Assembly (NCBI GenBank): GCA_037045455.1
Contig: JBAOIN010000012.1
Coordinates: 124,001-188,000 of the forward strand
From: JADKAV01 sp037045455
GTDB taxonomy: Bacteria; Actinomycetota; Actinomycetes; S36-B12; UBA10799
DNA length: 64,000 nucleotides
Reading direction: 5' to 3'
Position numbers and translations under genes: made by a program. The notes beneath the pieces are model-generated. The model saw only the letters and a list, made by a program, of their open reading frames with translations, searched no databases and was not told the DNA's origin. Below are positions 26,857 through 36,180 of the stretch, piece after piece. How positions within the stretch are numbered: the stretch's first letter is position 1; every line of letters begins with the position of its first letter.

Positions 26857-26919
26857 GAATCGATCCACAGTCCGAATGACGTGACACCGCTGCTGACGGG
26901 ATTCCCTCAGTCTGGGCGC

Positions 26920-27798
26920 ATGGATCTCGAGAGCCGATTCGGGCTCAGGCCCTTCGCCTTCGAGGAGACCGGACTGGCGCTTCGGCAGTGGCGGGCTGCT
27001 AAGCGGGACTTGCAGCGCATCCGCCGGGGAATCTACGCCGTCCGATGGGCCCCTGACGCCCGGCTTCGGCACTGCCAGAAAGTGTGCGCCGAGTTGCTTC
27101 CGAGGACCAACCATCTGGCGATAGGCGCCTCTGCCCTGGCGATACTCGACCTGCCAAACCCCTACTTCCGCAGCTGGGACCGGGTTGACGTGACTGTGGG
27201 GGGACCCAAAACGAGGACGTCGACGGGAATCCTCCGGTCAAGACTGGACCCCATCCCCACGCCCTGGGGTCCATGCACGGACCTGCTGGATACCGCCGCG
27301 CACATCGCCGGCGAACTCCCGCTGCCCCAAGCCCTGATGGTCACCGACGCGGTCGCCCGGCGCCTAGCCGGGACCACGGATCGCTTCTGGTTGGCCTCCG
27401 AACGGTGCCGCACCGAGGTCCGCAGGCGGTTGCTGGAGGTGGCCAATCTGCCCGCGCTGCGCCTGGCCGACCCCGCGGCTGAGTCCCCAGCCGAGTCCTT
27501 CTTCCGCGGTCACGTGCTGGAGGCGGGTCTCAGGGACCTCAAGTGCGGAGTCCCCATGAAGGGCGCAAGCGGCGACCAGTACTTCGTCGACCTCTTGATC
27601 GATGGCCTGATAGTCGAGGTCGACGGACGGGAGAAGTACAAGAACCTGCAAGTCCTCATCGCCGAGAAGCGCCGCGAGGACGACCTCCGGGCGACGGGCC
27701 GGGGCTTCCATCGCAGCTTCGTTGAGGACCTCTACGCCGACCCGAAGGCCGAGGTGGACCGACTCACGCACCGCCTGCGGCTAGCCTTGCCCGCGTGA
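26920..27798 (+). CDS. AbiEi-like antitoxin/DUF559-type fusion protein, solitary
   Basis: 292 aa. The N-terminal winged-helix part (FEETGLALRQWRAAKRDLQRIRRGIYAV) has the AbiEi 'RRGIYAV' hallmark; the C-terminal part (AESPAESFFRGHVLEAGL, YFVDLLIDGLIVEVDGREKY, EKRREDDLRATGRGFHR) has the E-D-ExD pattern of DUF559/Vsr-like nuclease folds. Such proteins are common in actinobacteria and usually have no adjacent AbiEii toxin, as here. Role unknown; DNA binding is likely. ATG at 26920 is chosen for the HTH position. Stop overlaps the MFS start. Confidence 0.7.
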   Translation: MDLESRFGLRPFAFEETGLALRQWRAAKRDLQRIRRGIYAVRWAPDARLRHCQKVCAELLPRTNHLAIGASALAILDLPNPYFRSWDRVDVTVGGPKTRTSTGILRSRLDPIPTPWGPCTDLLDTAAHIAGELPLPQALMVTDAVARRLAGTTDRFWLASERCRTEVRRRLLEVANLPALRLADPAAESPAESFFRGHVLEAGLRDLKCGVPMKGASGDQYFVDLLIDGLIVEVDGREKYKNLQVLIAEKRREDDLRATGRGFHRSFVEDLYADPKAEVDRLTHRLRLALPA

Positions 27799-29057
27799 CC
27801 CATCCGCTGCAGGCCGCGCTTGGGTCGCCGCTCTACCGCAAGCTGCTGGCCATTCGGCTCACCGGCCAAGCCGGTGACGGAATGCTGCAATCGGCACTCG
27901 CAACGTTCGTGCTGTTCTCCCCGGAGCGGCAGGCGTCTGCATCCGCCATCGCGGCAGCCTTCGCGATCCTCGCGCTGCCGTACTCGCTGATCGGGCCGTT
28001 CACCGGTGTCCTGCTCGACAGGTGGCGGCGGCAACGCGTGCTGTTCTGGGGCAACCTCACCCGGGCCCTCAGCATGGCTCCGGTCGTCTACTTCACAGCG
28101 CAGGGCGACTCTGGCGCCGGGCTCGGACTGTCGGTGCTGCTGGCGATCGGCATCAACCGGTTCGTCCTGGCCGGACTCTCGGCGGCCGTCCCGCTGACCG
28201 TTCCGGAACCCAGCCTCACCACTGCCAACGCGATCGCGCCGACGTCGGGCACGATGGCCGCCGCCCTTGCCGCCTTCCTCGGCGTCGGCCTGCGGCAGGC
28301 GCTCGGCGGCGGCGACGCCGGGTCGGTAGTCGTTCTGTGCATCACGGCCGGGGTGTTCGTGATCTCCGCGCTGCTGGCGACCCGAGTGCACGCCCACCAG
28401 TTCGGCCCGCTACCCGGCGAGCACGGCCAGACCGCGCGCCAGGTGCTGCGGGGCCTGACCGACGGGGCCCAGCAGCTCTGGCACCGGCACCCGGCCCGCA
28501 ACGCGATCCTCATGGTCTGCGCGCAGCGCATCGCGATCGGCGCCGGCACGATCATCGCGGTGCTACTGCTGCGGCTACGGCTCAATCCCGCCGACCAGAC
28601 CGAGCGGGCGCTCAACGAACTGGCCGTAATGCTGGGCGCCGCTGCTCTCGGTGCCCTGGTGGCCGCGATCGTCACACCGGCCATGACCCGCCGGATCGGC
28701 CCGATCAAGTGGACAGCCGCGACATTCGTCGTGGCCGGAGCGGGTGCCTGGTGGGGTGTGGCGACCGCGGCCGTGTGGAGTCTCGTGGTGGCCGGGCTGG
28801 TGATCGGATTCGCGGGGCAGGCGGCCAAGGTCTGCGGCGACACCCTGGTTCAGGAGTGGATCGACGAGGGCAACCGCGGCAGGGTCTTCGCGCTCTACGA
28901 CGTGGCCATCAACGTCGCGCTGGTCTCGGGCGTGGTGTTCGTGGCACTGCTGGATCCGCAAGCCACAAACGCAGGGCTCACCGCGGCCGCCATCGGCATC
29001 GGAATGGTGGTCAGCGGCCTGGTGTATCTGCGCTGCCGGATTCCTGCCACCACGTGA
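27795..29057 (+). CDS. MFS-type transporter
   Basis: 420 aa with about 11-12 membrane helices; the loop motif GPFTGVLLDRWRRQRVLFWG between helices 2 and 3 is the MFS A-motif. A matching repeat lies mid-protein after the central loop. Substrate unknown. GTG start overlaps the preceding stop by 4 bp. Its 3' end overlaps the convergent pcnA 3' end by 47 bp (29011-29057). Confidence 0.85.
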   Translation: MTHPLQAALGSPLYRKLLAIRLTGQAGDGMLQSALATFVLFSPERQASASAIAAAFAILALPYSLIGPFTGVLLDRWRRQRVLFWGNLTRALSMAPVVYFTAQGDSGAGLGLSVLLAIGINRFVLAGLSAAVPLTVPEPSLTTANAIAPTSGTMAAALAAFLGVGLRQALGGGDAGSVVVLCITAGVFVISALLATRVHAHQFGPLPGEHGQTARQVLRGLTDGAQQLWHRHPARNAILMVCAQRIAIGAGTIIAVLLLRLRLNPADQTERALNELAVMLGAAALGALVAAIVTPAMTRRIGPIKWTAATFVVAGAGAWWGVATAAVWSLVVAGLVIGFAGQAAKVCGDTLVQEWIDEGNRGRVFALYDVAINVALVSGVVFVALLDPQATNAGLTAAAIGIGMVVSGLVYLRCRIPATT

Positions 29058-30480
29058 TCAGCGCCTGCGTCGCCTCCTCGCGATCCATCGGCCCGTTTTC
29101 GATCCGCAGTTCCAACAGGTGCTTGTAGGCGCGGCCCACATCGCGACCCGGCGGGATACCGAGGATCTCCATGATCTGGTTGCCATCGAGGTCCGGGCGT
29201 ACGGCGGCGAGTTCCTCGGCTTGCGCCAGCGTCTCGATGCGCGCCTCGAGGTGGTCGTACGTGCGCTGCAGCGCGGCTGCCTTGCGCCGGTTGCGGGTCG
29301 TGCAGTCAGCCCGCGTGAGTTTGTGCAACCGCACCAACTGATCTCCCGCATCACGCACGTATCTGCGCACCGCAGAGTCGGTCCACTCACCGCCGCCGTA
29401 GCCATGGAAACGCAAGTGCAGAGCGACCAACTCACAGACCTCGTCGATGGTCTTGGCATCGAACCGCAGTGCCCGCATGCGCTTGCGGGTGATCTTGGCG
29501 CCCACCACCTCGTGGTGATGGAACGACACCCCGCCGCCCGGCTCGTGCCGGCGGGTGCGGGGCTTGCCGACGTCGTGCATCAACGCCGCGAAGCGCAGCA
29601 CGAAGTCGGGATCGGTGCGCGGGGCATGAGTGGTCTCGAGCTCGATCGCCTGCTCGAGCACCGTGAGGCTGTGTTCGTAGACGTCCTTGTGCCGGTGGTG
29701 CTCGTCGATCTCCAAGCTCAGCGCGGGGATCTCGGGCAGGAACCTCTGGCACAATCCGGTGTCCACGAGCAGTTGCAGTCCCGGACGGGGGTCCGGCGAG
29801 AGGATGAGTTTGACCAGCTCGTCGCGGATCCGCTCGGCACTGACGACATCGATCCGCTCGGCCATGTCGGCCATCGCGGCGGTCGCCTGCGAATCCACCG
29901 TCATCCCGAGTTGCGAGGCGAACCGGGCGGCACGCAACATCCGCAACGGATCGTCGGAGAACGAGTCCTGGGGTGAACCGGGGGTACGCAGTCGCTTCAC
30001 CGCGAGGTCCAGCAAACCGTCGAACGGGTCGATGAACTGCCCGTCCCGTAGCCGCACGGCCATCGCATTGACCGTGAAGTCCCGACGGCCGAGATCGGAC
30101 AGCAGATCCGCGCCGTACGACACCTCCGGTTTGCGGGAGTCAGCCGCGTAGGCATCCGCCCGGTACGTGGTGAACTCCAGTTGCAGGTCCCCGCTGCGCG
30201 CACCCACGGTCCCGAAGCGGGCGCCGATGTCCCACACGGCATCCGCCCAGCCGCGCAGGAACGCCAGCATCTGCTCGGGGCGGGCGTCGGTAGCGAAGTC
30301 GAGGTCGACCAGTTCCCGGCCGAGGATGGCATCGCGAACGCTGCCACCGACCAAATCCACTTCGAAGCCGGCCACACTGAACAGTTCGGCCACTTCCTGC
30401 AGAACCGGAAGATCGGCGCGCAACTGCGCCAGCGCGGTGTCGCGCACATGGTGCAGCGCCTGCAGCGCCGGGGAGTTCAC
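29011..30480 (-). CDS. pcnA: CCA tRNA nucleotidyltransferase / poly(A) polymerase family
   Basis: 489 aa. Class II nucleotidyltransferase head with FEVDLVGGSVRDAILGRELVDLDFATD (active-site D-x-D in DLDFA), RRDFTVNAMAVRL and RMLRAARFASQLG; then an HD domain (AALMHDVGKPRTRRHE, HHEVVGAKITRKRMRALRF). Adds or repairs the tRNA CCA end. GTG at 30480 is used; no closer start leaves the head intact. Divergent from the NUDIX gene, as in M. tuberculosis Rv3907c. Confidence 0.95.
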   Translation of the reverse strand: MNSPALQALHHVRDTALAQLRADLPVLQEVAELFSVAGFEVDLVGGSVRDAILGRELVDLDFATDARPEQMLAFLRGWADAVWDIGARFGTVGARSGDLQLEFTTYRADAYAADSRKPEVSYGADLLSDLGRRDFTVNAMAVRLRDGQFIDPFDGLLDLAVKRLRTPGSPQDSFSDDPLRMLRAARFASQLGMTVDSQATAAMADMAERIDVVSAERIRDELVKLILSPDPRPGLQLLVDTGLCQRFLPEIPALSLEIDEHHRHKDVYEHSLTVLEQAIELETTHAPRTDPDFVLRFAALMHDVGKPRTRRHEPGGGVSFHHHEVVGAKITRKRMRALRFDAKTIDEVCELVALHLRFHGYGGGEWTDSAVRRYVRDAGDQLVRLHKLTRADCTTRNRRKAAALQRTYDHLEARIETLAQAEELAAVRPDLDGNQIMEILGIPPGRDVGRAYKHLLELRIENGPMDREEATQALITWWQESGSADTPGR

Positions 30481-30555
30481 CGCACAAGGGTAGTCCGCAC
30501 CCGCCGACGTCGTCCTTGGCACACCTTCCCAGTGGTTACGCCTATTGTCGTAGGC

Positions 30556-31035
30556 ATGCCGATCCCGTCTCCGTCGCGCTTCAATCTGCGCTACGTCACG
30601 CGATCGCGCACCACTGTTGACGAGACCAGCGCGGGCGGCCTGGTCGTGCGCCGCAACGCCGACCTCGAAGCGGCCCTGATCGCGCGCTACGACCGCCGCA
30701 AACGACTGGTGTGGTCGTTGCCGAAGGGTCACGTCGAGCAGGGGGAGACGATCGAGCAAGCCGCGCTGCGTGAGGTCACCGAAGAGACCGGGCTGACAGC
30801 AGCGATCGTGGCGCCGCTGGGGATCATCGACTTCTGGTTCGCGGTGGAGGATCGCCGCATTCACAAGACCGTGCACCACTACCTCATGCGCTACGAAGCC
30901 GGGGACATCTGCGACGAGGACCAAGAAGTGGTGGACGTGGCCTGGGTGGGGATCGACGACGTCCCGTCCCGGCTGGCCTATCGCGACGAGCGCCGCCTGG
31001 TGGCCAAGGCGCGAGGCATGCTCGGCGAGATGTAG
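30556..31035 (+). CDS. NUDIX hydrolase (MutT4-like position)
   Basis: 159 aa with a full Nudix box, GHVEQGETIEQAALREVTEETGL (G-x5-E-x7-REVxEExGL), preceded by LVWSLPK. Hydrolyses nucleoside diphosphate-linked substrates. First gene of the NUDIX-DUF6049-murJ-pseudokinase-sigM operon; ATG at 30556. Its TAG overlaps the next GTG by one base. Confidence 0.9.
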   Translation: MPIPSPSRFNLRYVTRSRTTVDETSAGGLVVRRNADLEAALIARYDRRKRLVWSLPKGHVEQGETIEQAALREVTEETGLTAAIVAPLGIIDFWFAVEDRRIHKTVHHYLMRYEAGDICDEDQEVVDVAWVGIDDVPSRLAYRDERRLVAKARGMLGEM

Positions 31036-33077
31036 TGGCCCGCGTATCCATCCTGCTGCTGACATGCCTGCTGACGTTGTTGGGCGGGCCGGTCCACGCC
31101 AACCCCCGCGTCGTGGCCATCGACGAGAGCGTGGACATCTCGCTGACCCACATGAGCCCGCTCAACCCACAACCCGGCACCACCCTGCGGCTGTCCGGCC
31201 GGCTGCGTAACCGTGGCGAGCAGCAACTGTCGGCGTTGCAGGTCCGGCTGCTGTTGTCGACCAGTCCCCTGGCCACCCGCTCGGAGATCGGGACCGTGGC
31301 AGCCGGCGGCGCTGACCGGGACGGACCGCCCACCCTGGCCGTGAGCCAGCCGATCGCCCAGCTCGCCGCGCAGGCGGTGGTCGACTGGTCCCTGCAGATC
31401 CCCATGGACTCGTTACCGCTGGCGGCAACCGGCGTGTACGTCGCCGGGCTGGAGGTCATCGGGACGGGCGTTGACGGCCTCGTGCAGCGCGTCGGGTTGA
31501 CCCGCACGTTCCTGCCCTGGTTCCCGCCGGACTCCGTGCAGCCCGCCCGCCTGGTGTGGCTGTGGCCGATGACCGCCTCCCCGGCGCGTGCCTTGGACGG
31601 GGTGCAGCTCAACGAGCAGACGGCTGCCGAACTGGCACCGGGCGGCCGTCTGGCGCAACTGGTCGAGGAGGGTGCCGGGTCGAAAGTGACCTGGGTGCTC
31701 GACCCAGCACTGCTGCAGACCGCCGAGGACATGACCGACGGCTACCAGGTGGTCGGGACCTCCGAACCGCGTGTGACAGGGGGCGGTTCGGCCCAGGCAC
31801 GGGACTGGCTGACCTCGGTCAAGCGAGTCACCGAAGGATCCCCCACGGTTGCGACCTCGTACGCTCTGCCGGACGTGATGGCGTTGGAACGCGCCGACAT
31901 GAAACAGACCATCGCGGTGGCCACCCAGCGCGCAGCCGCCGACGTCTCGGCGGCGACGGGTGAGGACGTCGAGAAGCTTCTCGCCTGGCCGCCCGGTGGG
32001 GCCCTGACGCCCAGTGCGCTGCGCAGTCTTTCCCAGGCCGGGGCGACATCGGTGCTGATGGCCGACACGGCCGTGCCGCCCACTCCTGCAGTCACCTACA
32101 CCCCGGATGCATTCACGTCCTGGGCCGGGATCGATCTGGTCCTGGCCGACAGTGGCCTGTCCGCCGCGCTGGCGATGCCGCAGGGAAACCGGGGGGAGGC
32201 GCTGCTGGCCCGGCAGCGGTTCCTGGCCGAGATCGCGATGACCGCCGGGGAGCTGCCCGACGCGTCCCGCAGCATCGTCGCCGCTCCGGATCCGCTGTGG
32301 AACCCGCGGGCCAGCTTCGTCCGGCAGACGCTGCGGGCGTTGCAGGACGTCCCCTACGCGCGGCTGACCGGCATGGGCAAGGCCCGCCGGCACTCCCTGG
32401 AGCTACCGCGCAGCCGGGTGCCGTACACCCCCGCGCAGCGGGCCGCCGAACTCCCGTCGTCCTACATGAGTGACGTGCGAGACCAGCAGCGCGCCGCCGC
32501 CCGGCTGCAAGCGATCCTGACCGAGCCGGCGATCGGTTACGACGAGTCCGTAGCCCGCCAGACCTCGGGTCTGTGGCGAGCGAACCTGCCCGAAGGCGCC
32601 AGCCTGGTGCGACTGGTCAGTGAGCAGGTGCGTGCCGCGACCGCAGGGGTGCGGGTGGCCACGACCGGCACGTTCACCCTCCCGGGGGACACCGGACGGA
32701 TCCCAGTGACGGTGGCCAACGACCTCGACCAGGAAGTAACCGTCGGGATCCGCTTGGAATCGGACCAGCCCGCCAGGTTGTCGGCCGACGAGATCGAACC
32801 GTTCGAGGTTCCGGCCGGGCGCAAGGTGAGCCTGGAGGTGGAAGCGACCGTGGCGGGTGCCGGCACGCTTCCTGTCAAGATCCAGCTCACCACTCCCGCC
32901 GGCCGCCGGTACGGGCAGCCGGTGGAGGTCCTGGTCCGCACCACCGCGTACTCGCAGGCTGCGGCCTATGTGGTCACCGGTGCGTTCGTCATCCTCGCGT
33001 TTCTGCTCGGCATGAACTTTCGTGCGGCGCCGGCGGGCCCGGCACACCGAGCACGAGCGAAGCGAGCACGCCCATGA
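31035..33077 (+). CDS. DUF6049 membrane protein
   Basis: 680 aa: signal peptide (VSILLLTCLLTLLGGPVHA), a large extracytoplasmic region beginning with a beta-sandwich-like segment (SLTHMSPLNPQPGTTLRLSG), and one C-terminal membrane helix (AAYVVTGAFVILAFLLGMN) with a basic tail. This architecture and its position before murJ match M. tuberculosis Rv3909. Function unknown, probably linked to MurJ and cell-wall assembly (context). Stop overlaps the murJ ATG (33074-33077). Confidence 0.85.
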   Translation: MARVSILLLTCLLTLLGGPVHANPRVVAIDESVDISLTHMSPLNPQPGTTLRLSGRLRNRGEQQLSALQVRLLLSTSPLATRSEIGTVAAGGADRDGPPTLAVSQPIAQLAAQAVVDWSLQIPMDSLPLAATGVYVAGLEVIGTGVDGLVQRVGLTRTFLPWFPPDSVQPARLVWLWPMTASPARALDGVQLNEQTAAELAPGGRLAQLVEEGAGSKVTWVLDPALLQTAEDMTDGYQVVGTSEPRVTGGGSAQARDWLTSVKRVTEGSPTVATSYALPDVMALERADMKQTIAVATQRAAADVSAATGEDVEKLLAWPPGGALTPSALRSLSQAGATSVLMADTAVPPTPAVTYTPDAFTSWAGIDLVLADSGLSAALAMPQGNRGEALLARQRFLAEIAMTAGELPDASRSIVAAPDPLWNPRASFVRQTLRALQDVPYARLTGMGKARRHSLELPRSRVPYTPAQRAAELPSSYMSDVRDQQRAAARLQAILTEPAIGYDESVARQTSGLWRANLPEGASLVRLVSEQVRAATAGVRVATTGTFTLPGDTGRIPVTVANDLDQEVTVGIRLESDQPARLSADEIEPFEVPAGRKVSLEVEATVAGAGTLPVKIQLTTPAGRRYGQPVEVLVRTTAYSQAAAYVVTGAFVILAFLLGMNFRAAPAGPAHRARAKRARP

Positions 33078-34756
33078 GTGAGCAGGCCGGGGTGCTGCGA
33101 TCCAGTGCCCTGATGGCCGTCGGCACGATCACGTCACGGGCCACCGGTTTGGTCCGGGACATGGCACTGGTGGCCGCCATCGGTTTCGGCACCCTGGCCG
33201 ACACCTACAGCCTCGGGAACTCGCTGCCCAACATCATCTACATCCTGGTCGCCGGCGGAGCGCTGAACGCGGTGTTCATCCCGCAGCTGGTCCGGCATAT
33301 GAAGGATGACGCCGACGGGGGCCACGGGTACGCCAACCGGCTGCTGCGACTGGTGAGCATGGTGACGCTGGCGCTGAGCGTGGTCGCGGTGATCGCCGCG
33401 CCGTGGATCGTGCACCTGTACGCCACTAGCCAGTACTCCGCGCGGGAGTTCGGCCTGGCCGTGGCGTTCGCGCGGTTGTGCCTGCCGCAGATCCTGTTCT
33501 ACGGCCTGTACACGATGTTCAGCCAGATCCTCAACGCCCGCGGCCACTTCGGGTCGCCCATGTTCGCGCCGATCGTGAACAACATCGTGGTGATCTTCGC
33601 CTGTTTCGCGTTCCTATGGGTCGCGGGTGACCAGGTATCGGTGGCCACGATCACTGACAGCGAGGTGCTGTGGCTAGGGGTCATGACAACCATGGGCGTG
33701 GCGCTGCAGGCGCTGGTCCTGGTGCCGGTGCTGTTGCGCTCGGGCTTCCGTTTCGGCTACATGCGCGGCCTGCGCGGGTTCGGTCTGGCACACACCGGGC
33801 GGCTCGCGCTGTGGACCATCGGCCTGGTGCTGATCAACCAGCTTGGCTTCATCGTGGTGACCCGGTTGGCAACCCTGGCAAACGTGCTGGCCAGCGAGGC
33901 GAACGTGGTCGCGCAGGGTCTGACCACCTACCAGAAGGCCTACCTGGTCTTCATGCTGCCGCACTCGGTGATCACGATCTCGATCATGACCGCTCTGCTG
34001 CCGCGGATGAGCAGGGCCGCGGCGGCCAAGGACGACCACAAAGTGGCCGCCTACGTCTCCGACGGTATGCGGATGGTGTCGGTGCTGATCATCCCGGCGG
34101 CGGTCTGCCTGGGGGTGGCCGGTCCGATGATCGCGACAGTCATCTTCGGCTTCGGTGCCGGCTCCGGCATCGCCGCGACGTACGCCGGGCTGGTAGTGGT
34201 CGCTTTCGCGCTGGGACTGCTGCCCTTCAGCCTGTTCTACGTGTTGCTGCGGGGCTGGTACTCCCTGGAGGACACCCGCACGCCGTTCTTCCTGACGATC
34301 GTCTACAACATCCTGATGGTCGGGTTCTCCCTGCCGCTGTTCTACGCAGCGCCCGTGGAGTCCAAGGTGCTGGCCCTGGCGCTCGGGTACTCGATGGCGT
34401 ACTGGGTGACGCTGGTGATCGCCTGGGCCGTGCTGCGCCGGCGGCTGCCGATCCCGAGCCGGCGGATCCTGTGGGTGGTGCTACGACTACTGGTCGCCGG
34501 AGTGATCGCCGCCCTCGCGGGTCTGGTGGTCAATCTGGTGTTCACGACGTTCATCTCCAGCCGGCGGGGTGAGGTCGTCGCGCTCGGCTTCGTCGGGTTG
34601 CCCGGCTGGGCGCTGGTTGCCGCGATTCTTTGCTCGGTCGTCGCGGTGGTGGTCTACGTCGGACTGGCGTGGCTGTTCCGGGTGCCGGACATCGCCCAGG
34701 CCGGAGCGCTGGTGGCCGGCCGCATCCCCGGCTTGCGCAACCGGCGCGGCGCGTAG
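33074..34756 (+). CDS. murJ: Lipid II flippase MurJ (MviN)
   Basis: 560 aa, about 14 membrane helices. MOP-superfamily start: LMAVGTITSRATGLVRDMAL; later LPNIIYILVAGGALNAVFIPQL and VIFGFGAGSGIAATYAGL. Moves lipid II across the membrane for peptidoglycan synthesis. In M. tuberculosis MviN carries a C-terminal pseudokinase; here the protein ends after the membrane domain and the pseudokinase is the next gene. Confidence 0.95.
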   Translation: MSEQAGVLRSSALMAVGTITSRATGLVRDMALVAAIGFGTLADTYSLGNSLPNIIYILVAGGALNAVFIPQLVRHMKDDADGGHGYANRLLRLVSMVTLALSVVAVIAAPWIVHLYATSQYSAREFGLAVAFARLCLPQILFYGLYTMFSQILNARGHFGSPMFAPIVNNIVVIFACFAFLWVAGDQVSVATITDSEVLWLGVMTTMGVALQALVLVPVLLRSGFRFGYMRGLRGFGLAHTGRLALWTIGLVLINQLGFIVVTRLATLANVLASEANVVAQGLTTYQKAYLVFMLPHSVITISIMTALLPRMSRAAAAKDDHKVAAYVSDGMRMVSVLIIPAAVCLGVAGPMIATVIFGFGAGSGIAATYAGLVVVAFALGLLPFSLFYVLLRGWYSLEDTRTPFFLTIVYNILMVGFSLPLFYAAPVESKVLALALGYSMAYWVTLVIAWAVLRRRLPIPSRRILWVVLRLLVAGVIAALAGLVVNLVFTTFISSRRGEVVALGFVGLPGWALVAAILCSVVAVVVYVGLAWLFRVPDIAQAGALVAGRIPGLRNRRGA

Positions 34757-34803
34757 CGCGCCCACATGGGCGTGGCGTGCGGTCGGCGCTCTACTCTTGG
34801 GGC

Positions 34804-36180
34804 GTGGGGAGTGAGGCCGCACGGCCCTGGCGCGCTCGCTACGAACTGACCGACCTTGTGTCCCATTTGTCGGATTCGCAACTCTGGCAGGCGTACGACA
34901 ACCGCTTGCGCCGCACTGTCGGTCTGCGCATCGTCAACCATCGCGCCCCCCGCTTCGATGCTTTGTACGCCGGTGCTGTGGCAGCCGCCCGCATCACCGA
35001 CCGCCGCTTCATCAACGTCCTTGACGTCATCGGCCCGGAGCCGGACGACGAGCTGGTGATCATCACCGAGTGGATCCCAGGGCTGGCGCTACCGGAGGTC
35101 CTGCAGGAGCCGATGACGGCGCACGGCGCAACCGTGGTGATGTCTCAGGTCGCGGCGGCGATCGCCAGCGCTCACGCACAAGGGGTGACGCACGGGCACC
35201 TGCGACCGGCCAACGTGCTGCTGCTGCCCGACGGCGCCGTGAGGTTGCGTGGTCATGGTGTGGACGCCGGCCTGTACGGCGTGACGCCCGACCTCGACCC
35301 CGTTGCCGCGGACGTGCACGGCCTCGGTTCACTGCTGTACGCGTGCTTGACCGCCCGCTGGCCCTTCGGGGTGCGGACCGGACTGCCGATCGCTGCTCAG
35401 ACGGCCGCCGGCGAACCGGTGCCGATCACCGACTGCGTGGCCGACGTTCCCGAGCGCCTGACCCGGATCGTCGAGGGTTGCTGGCGGGGCACGTATGGCA
35501 GTGCCGCAGAGGTCGCCGACGACCTGCATGAGGTCTCCGGACAGTTGTGGAACCCACCGCGGCCTCGGCCGCTGTCCTCACCGCGCCAGCGAATCGTGGC
35601 CGCCGCGCTGGTGACGGCCATGGTCGGCGGCGCATTGGTCATGAGCCTGGCGGATGCGGCCAACCGGTCCGGGGACCCGGTGACAGCCCAGACCCGCGCG
35701 CAAGGTGTAGCCGCGCTCGTGACCACGGTCTCCCCCGACGAACGGCGACTGCCGGTCGTGCGGGTGCAGGACTTCGACCCCTACGGCGTGGACGGTGAGA
35801 ACCACGAGCAGCGCCGCTACGCCATGGACCACGATCCCCTGACCGCGTGGACGACAGTCACCTACGACGACCCGTTCATGGCCGGCAAGCCGGGGGTGGG
35901 GCTGCGGGTCGATCTCGGGGCGCCCCGGCCGATCCGCTCGGTGGACCTCAAACTGGTGGGCGCCAACAGCAACCTGCAGGTGCTCGCGGCGAACAGCCGC
36001 TCCAGTGACCCCTCGCGCTACCGGGTGTTCGCCGCCGTCACCGGGGCTGGTTCCCGCATCCTGCTGCGTTCTCCGATGCCCATCACCGCCCGCTACGTCG
36101 TCGTGTGGTTCACCCGGCTGCCCTGGGTGGACGGCGGCTACCGCGGTGGCGTGCGCTCGGTCGTGGTCCGCAGCGGATGA
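34804..36180 (+). CDS. Membrane pseudokinase with extracellular discoidin-like domain
   Basis: 458 aa. Residues 10-250 have a Ser/Thr-kinase-like fold, but key residues are gone: the catalytic HRD is HGHLRPANVLL, the DFG position reads RGHGVD, and the VAIK lysine is not seen (GLRIVNHRAP). A single membrane helix (RIVAAALVTAMVGGALVMSL) follows, then an extracellular F5/8 type C-like domain (DHDPLTAWTTVTYDD, GVGLRVDLGAPRPIRSVDLKL). By analogy to the MviN pseudokinase of mycobacteria it may regulate MurJ when phosphorylated by PknB (inference). GTG start at 34804. Stop overlaps the sigma gene. Confidence 0.8.
   Translation: MGSEAARPWRARYELTDLVSHLSDSQLWQAYDNRLRRTVGLRIVNHRAPRFDALYAGAVAAARITDRRFINVLDVIGPEPDDELVIITEWIPGLALPEVLQEPMTAHGATVVMSQVAAAIASAHAQGVTHGHLRPANVLLLPDGAVRLRGHGVDAGLYGVTPDLDPVAADVHGLGSLLYACLTARWPFGVRTGLPIAAQTAAGEPVPITDCVADVPERLTRIVEGCWRGTYGSAAEVADDLHEVSGQLWNPPRPRPLSSPRQRIVAAALVTAMVGGALVMSLADAANRSGDPVTAQTRAQGVAALVTTVSPDERRLPVVRVQDFDPYGVDGENHEQRRYAMDHDPLTAWTTVTYDDPFMAGKPGVGLRVDLGAPRPIRSVDLKLVGANSNLQVLAANSRSSDPSRYRVFAAVTGAGSRILLRSPMPITARYVVVWFTRLPWVDGGYRGGVRSVVVRSG

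Noticed and set aside
26881..26922. Earlier GTG start (26881) or TTG start (26704) for the AbiEi-like gene
   Set aside because: The upstream residues are unlike the family and run through the inverted-repeat element.
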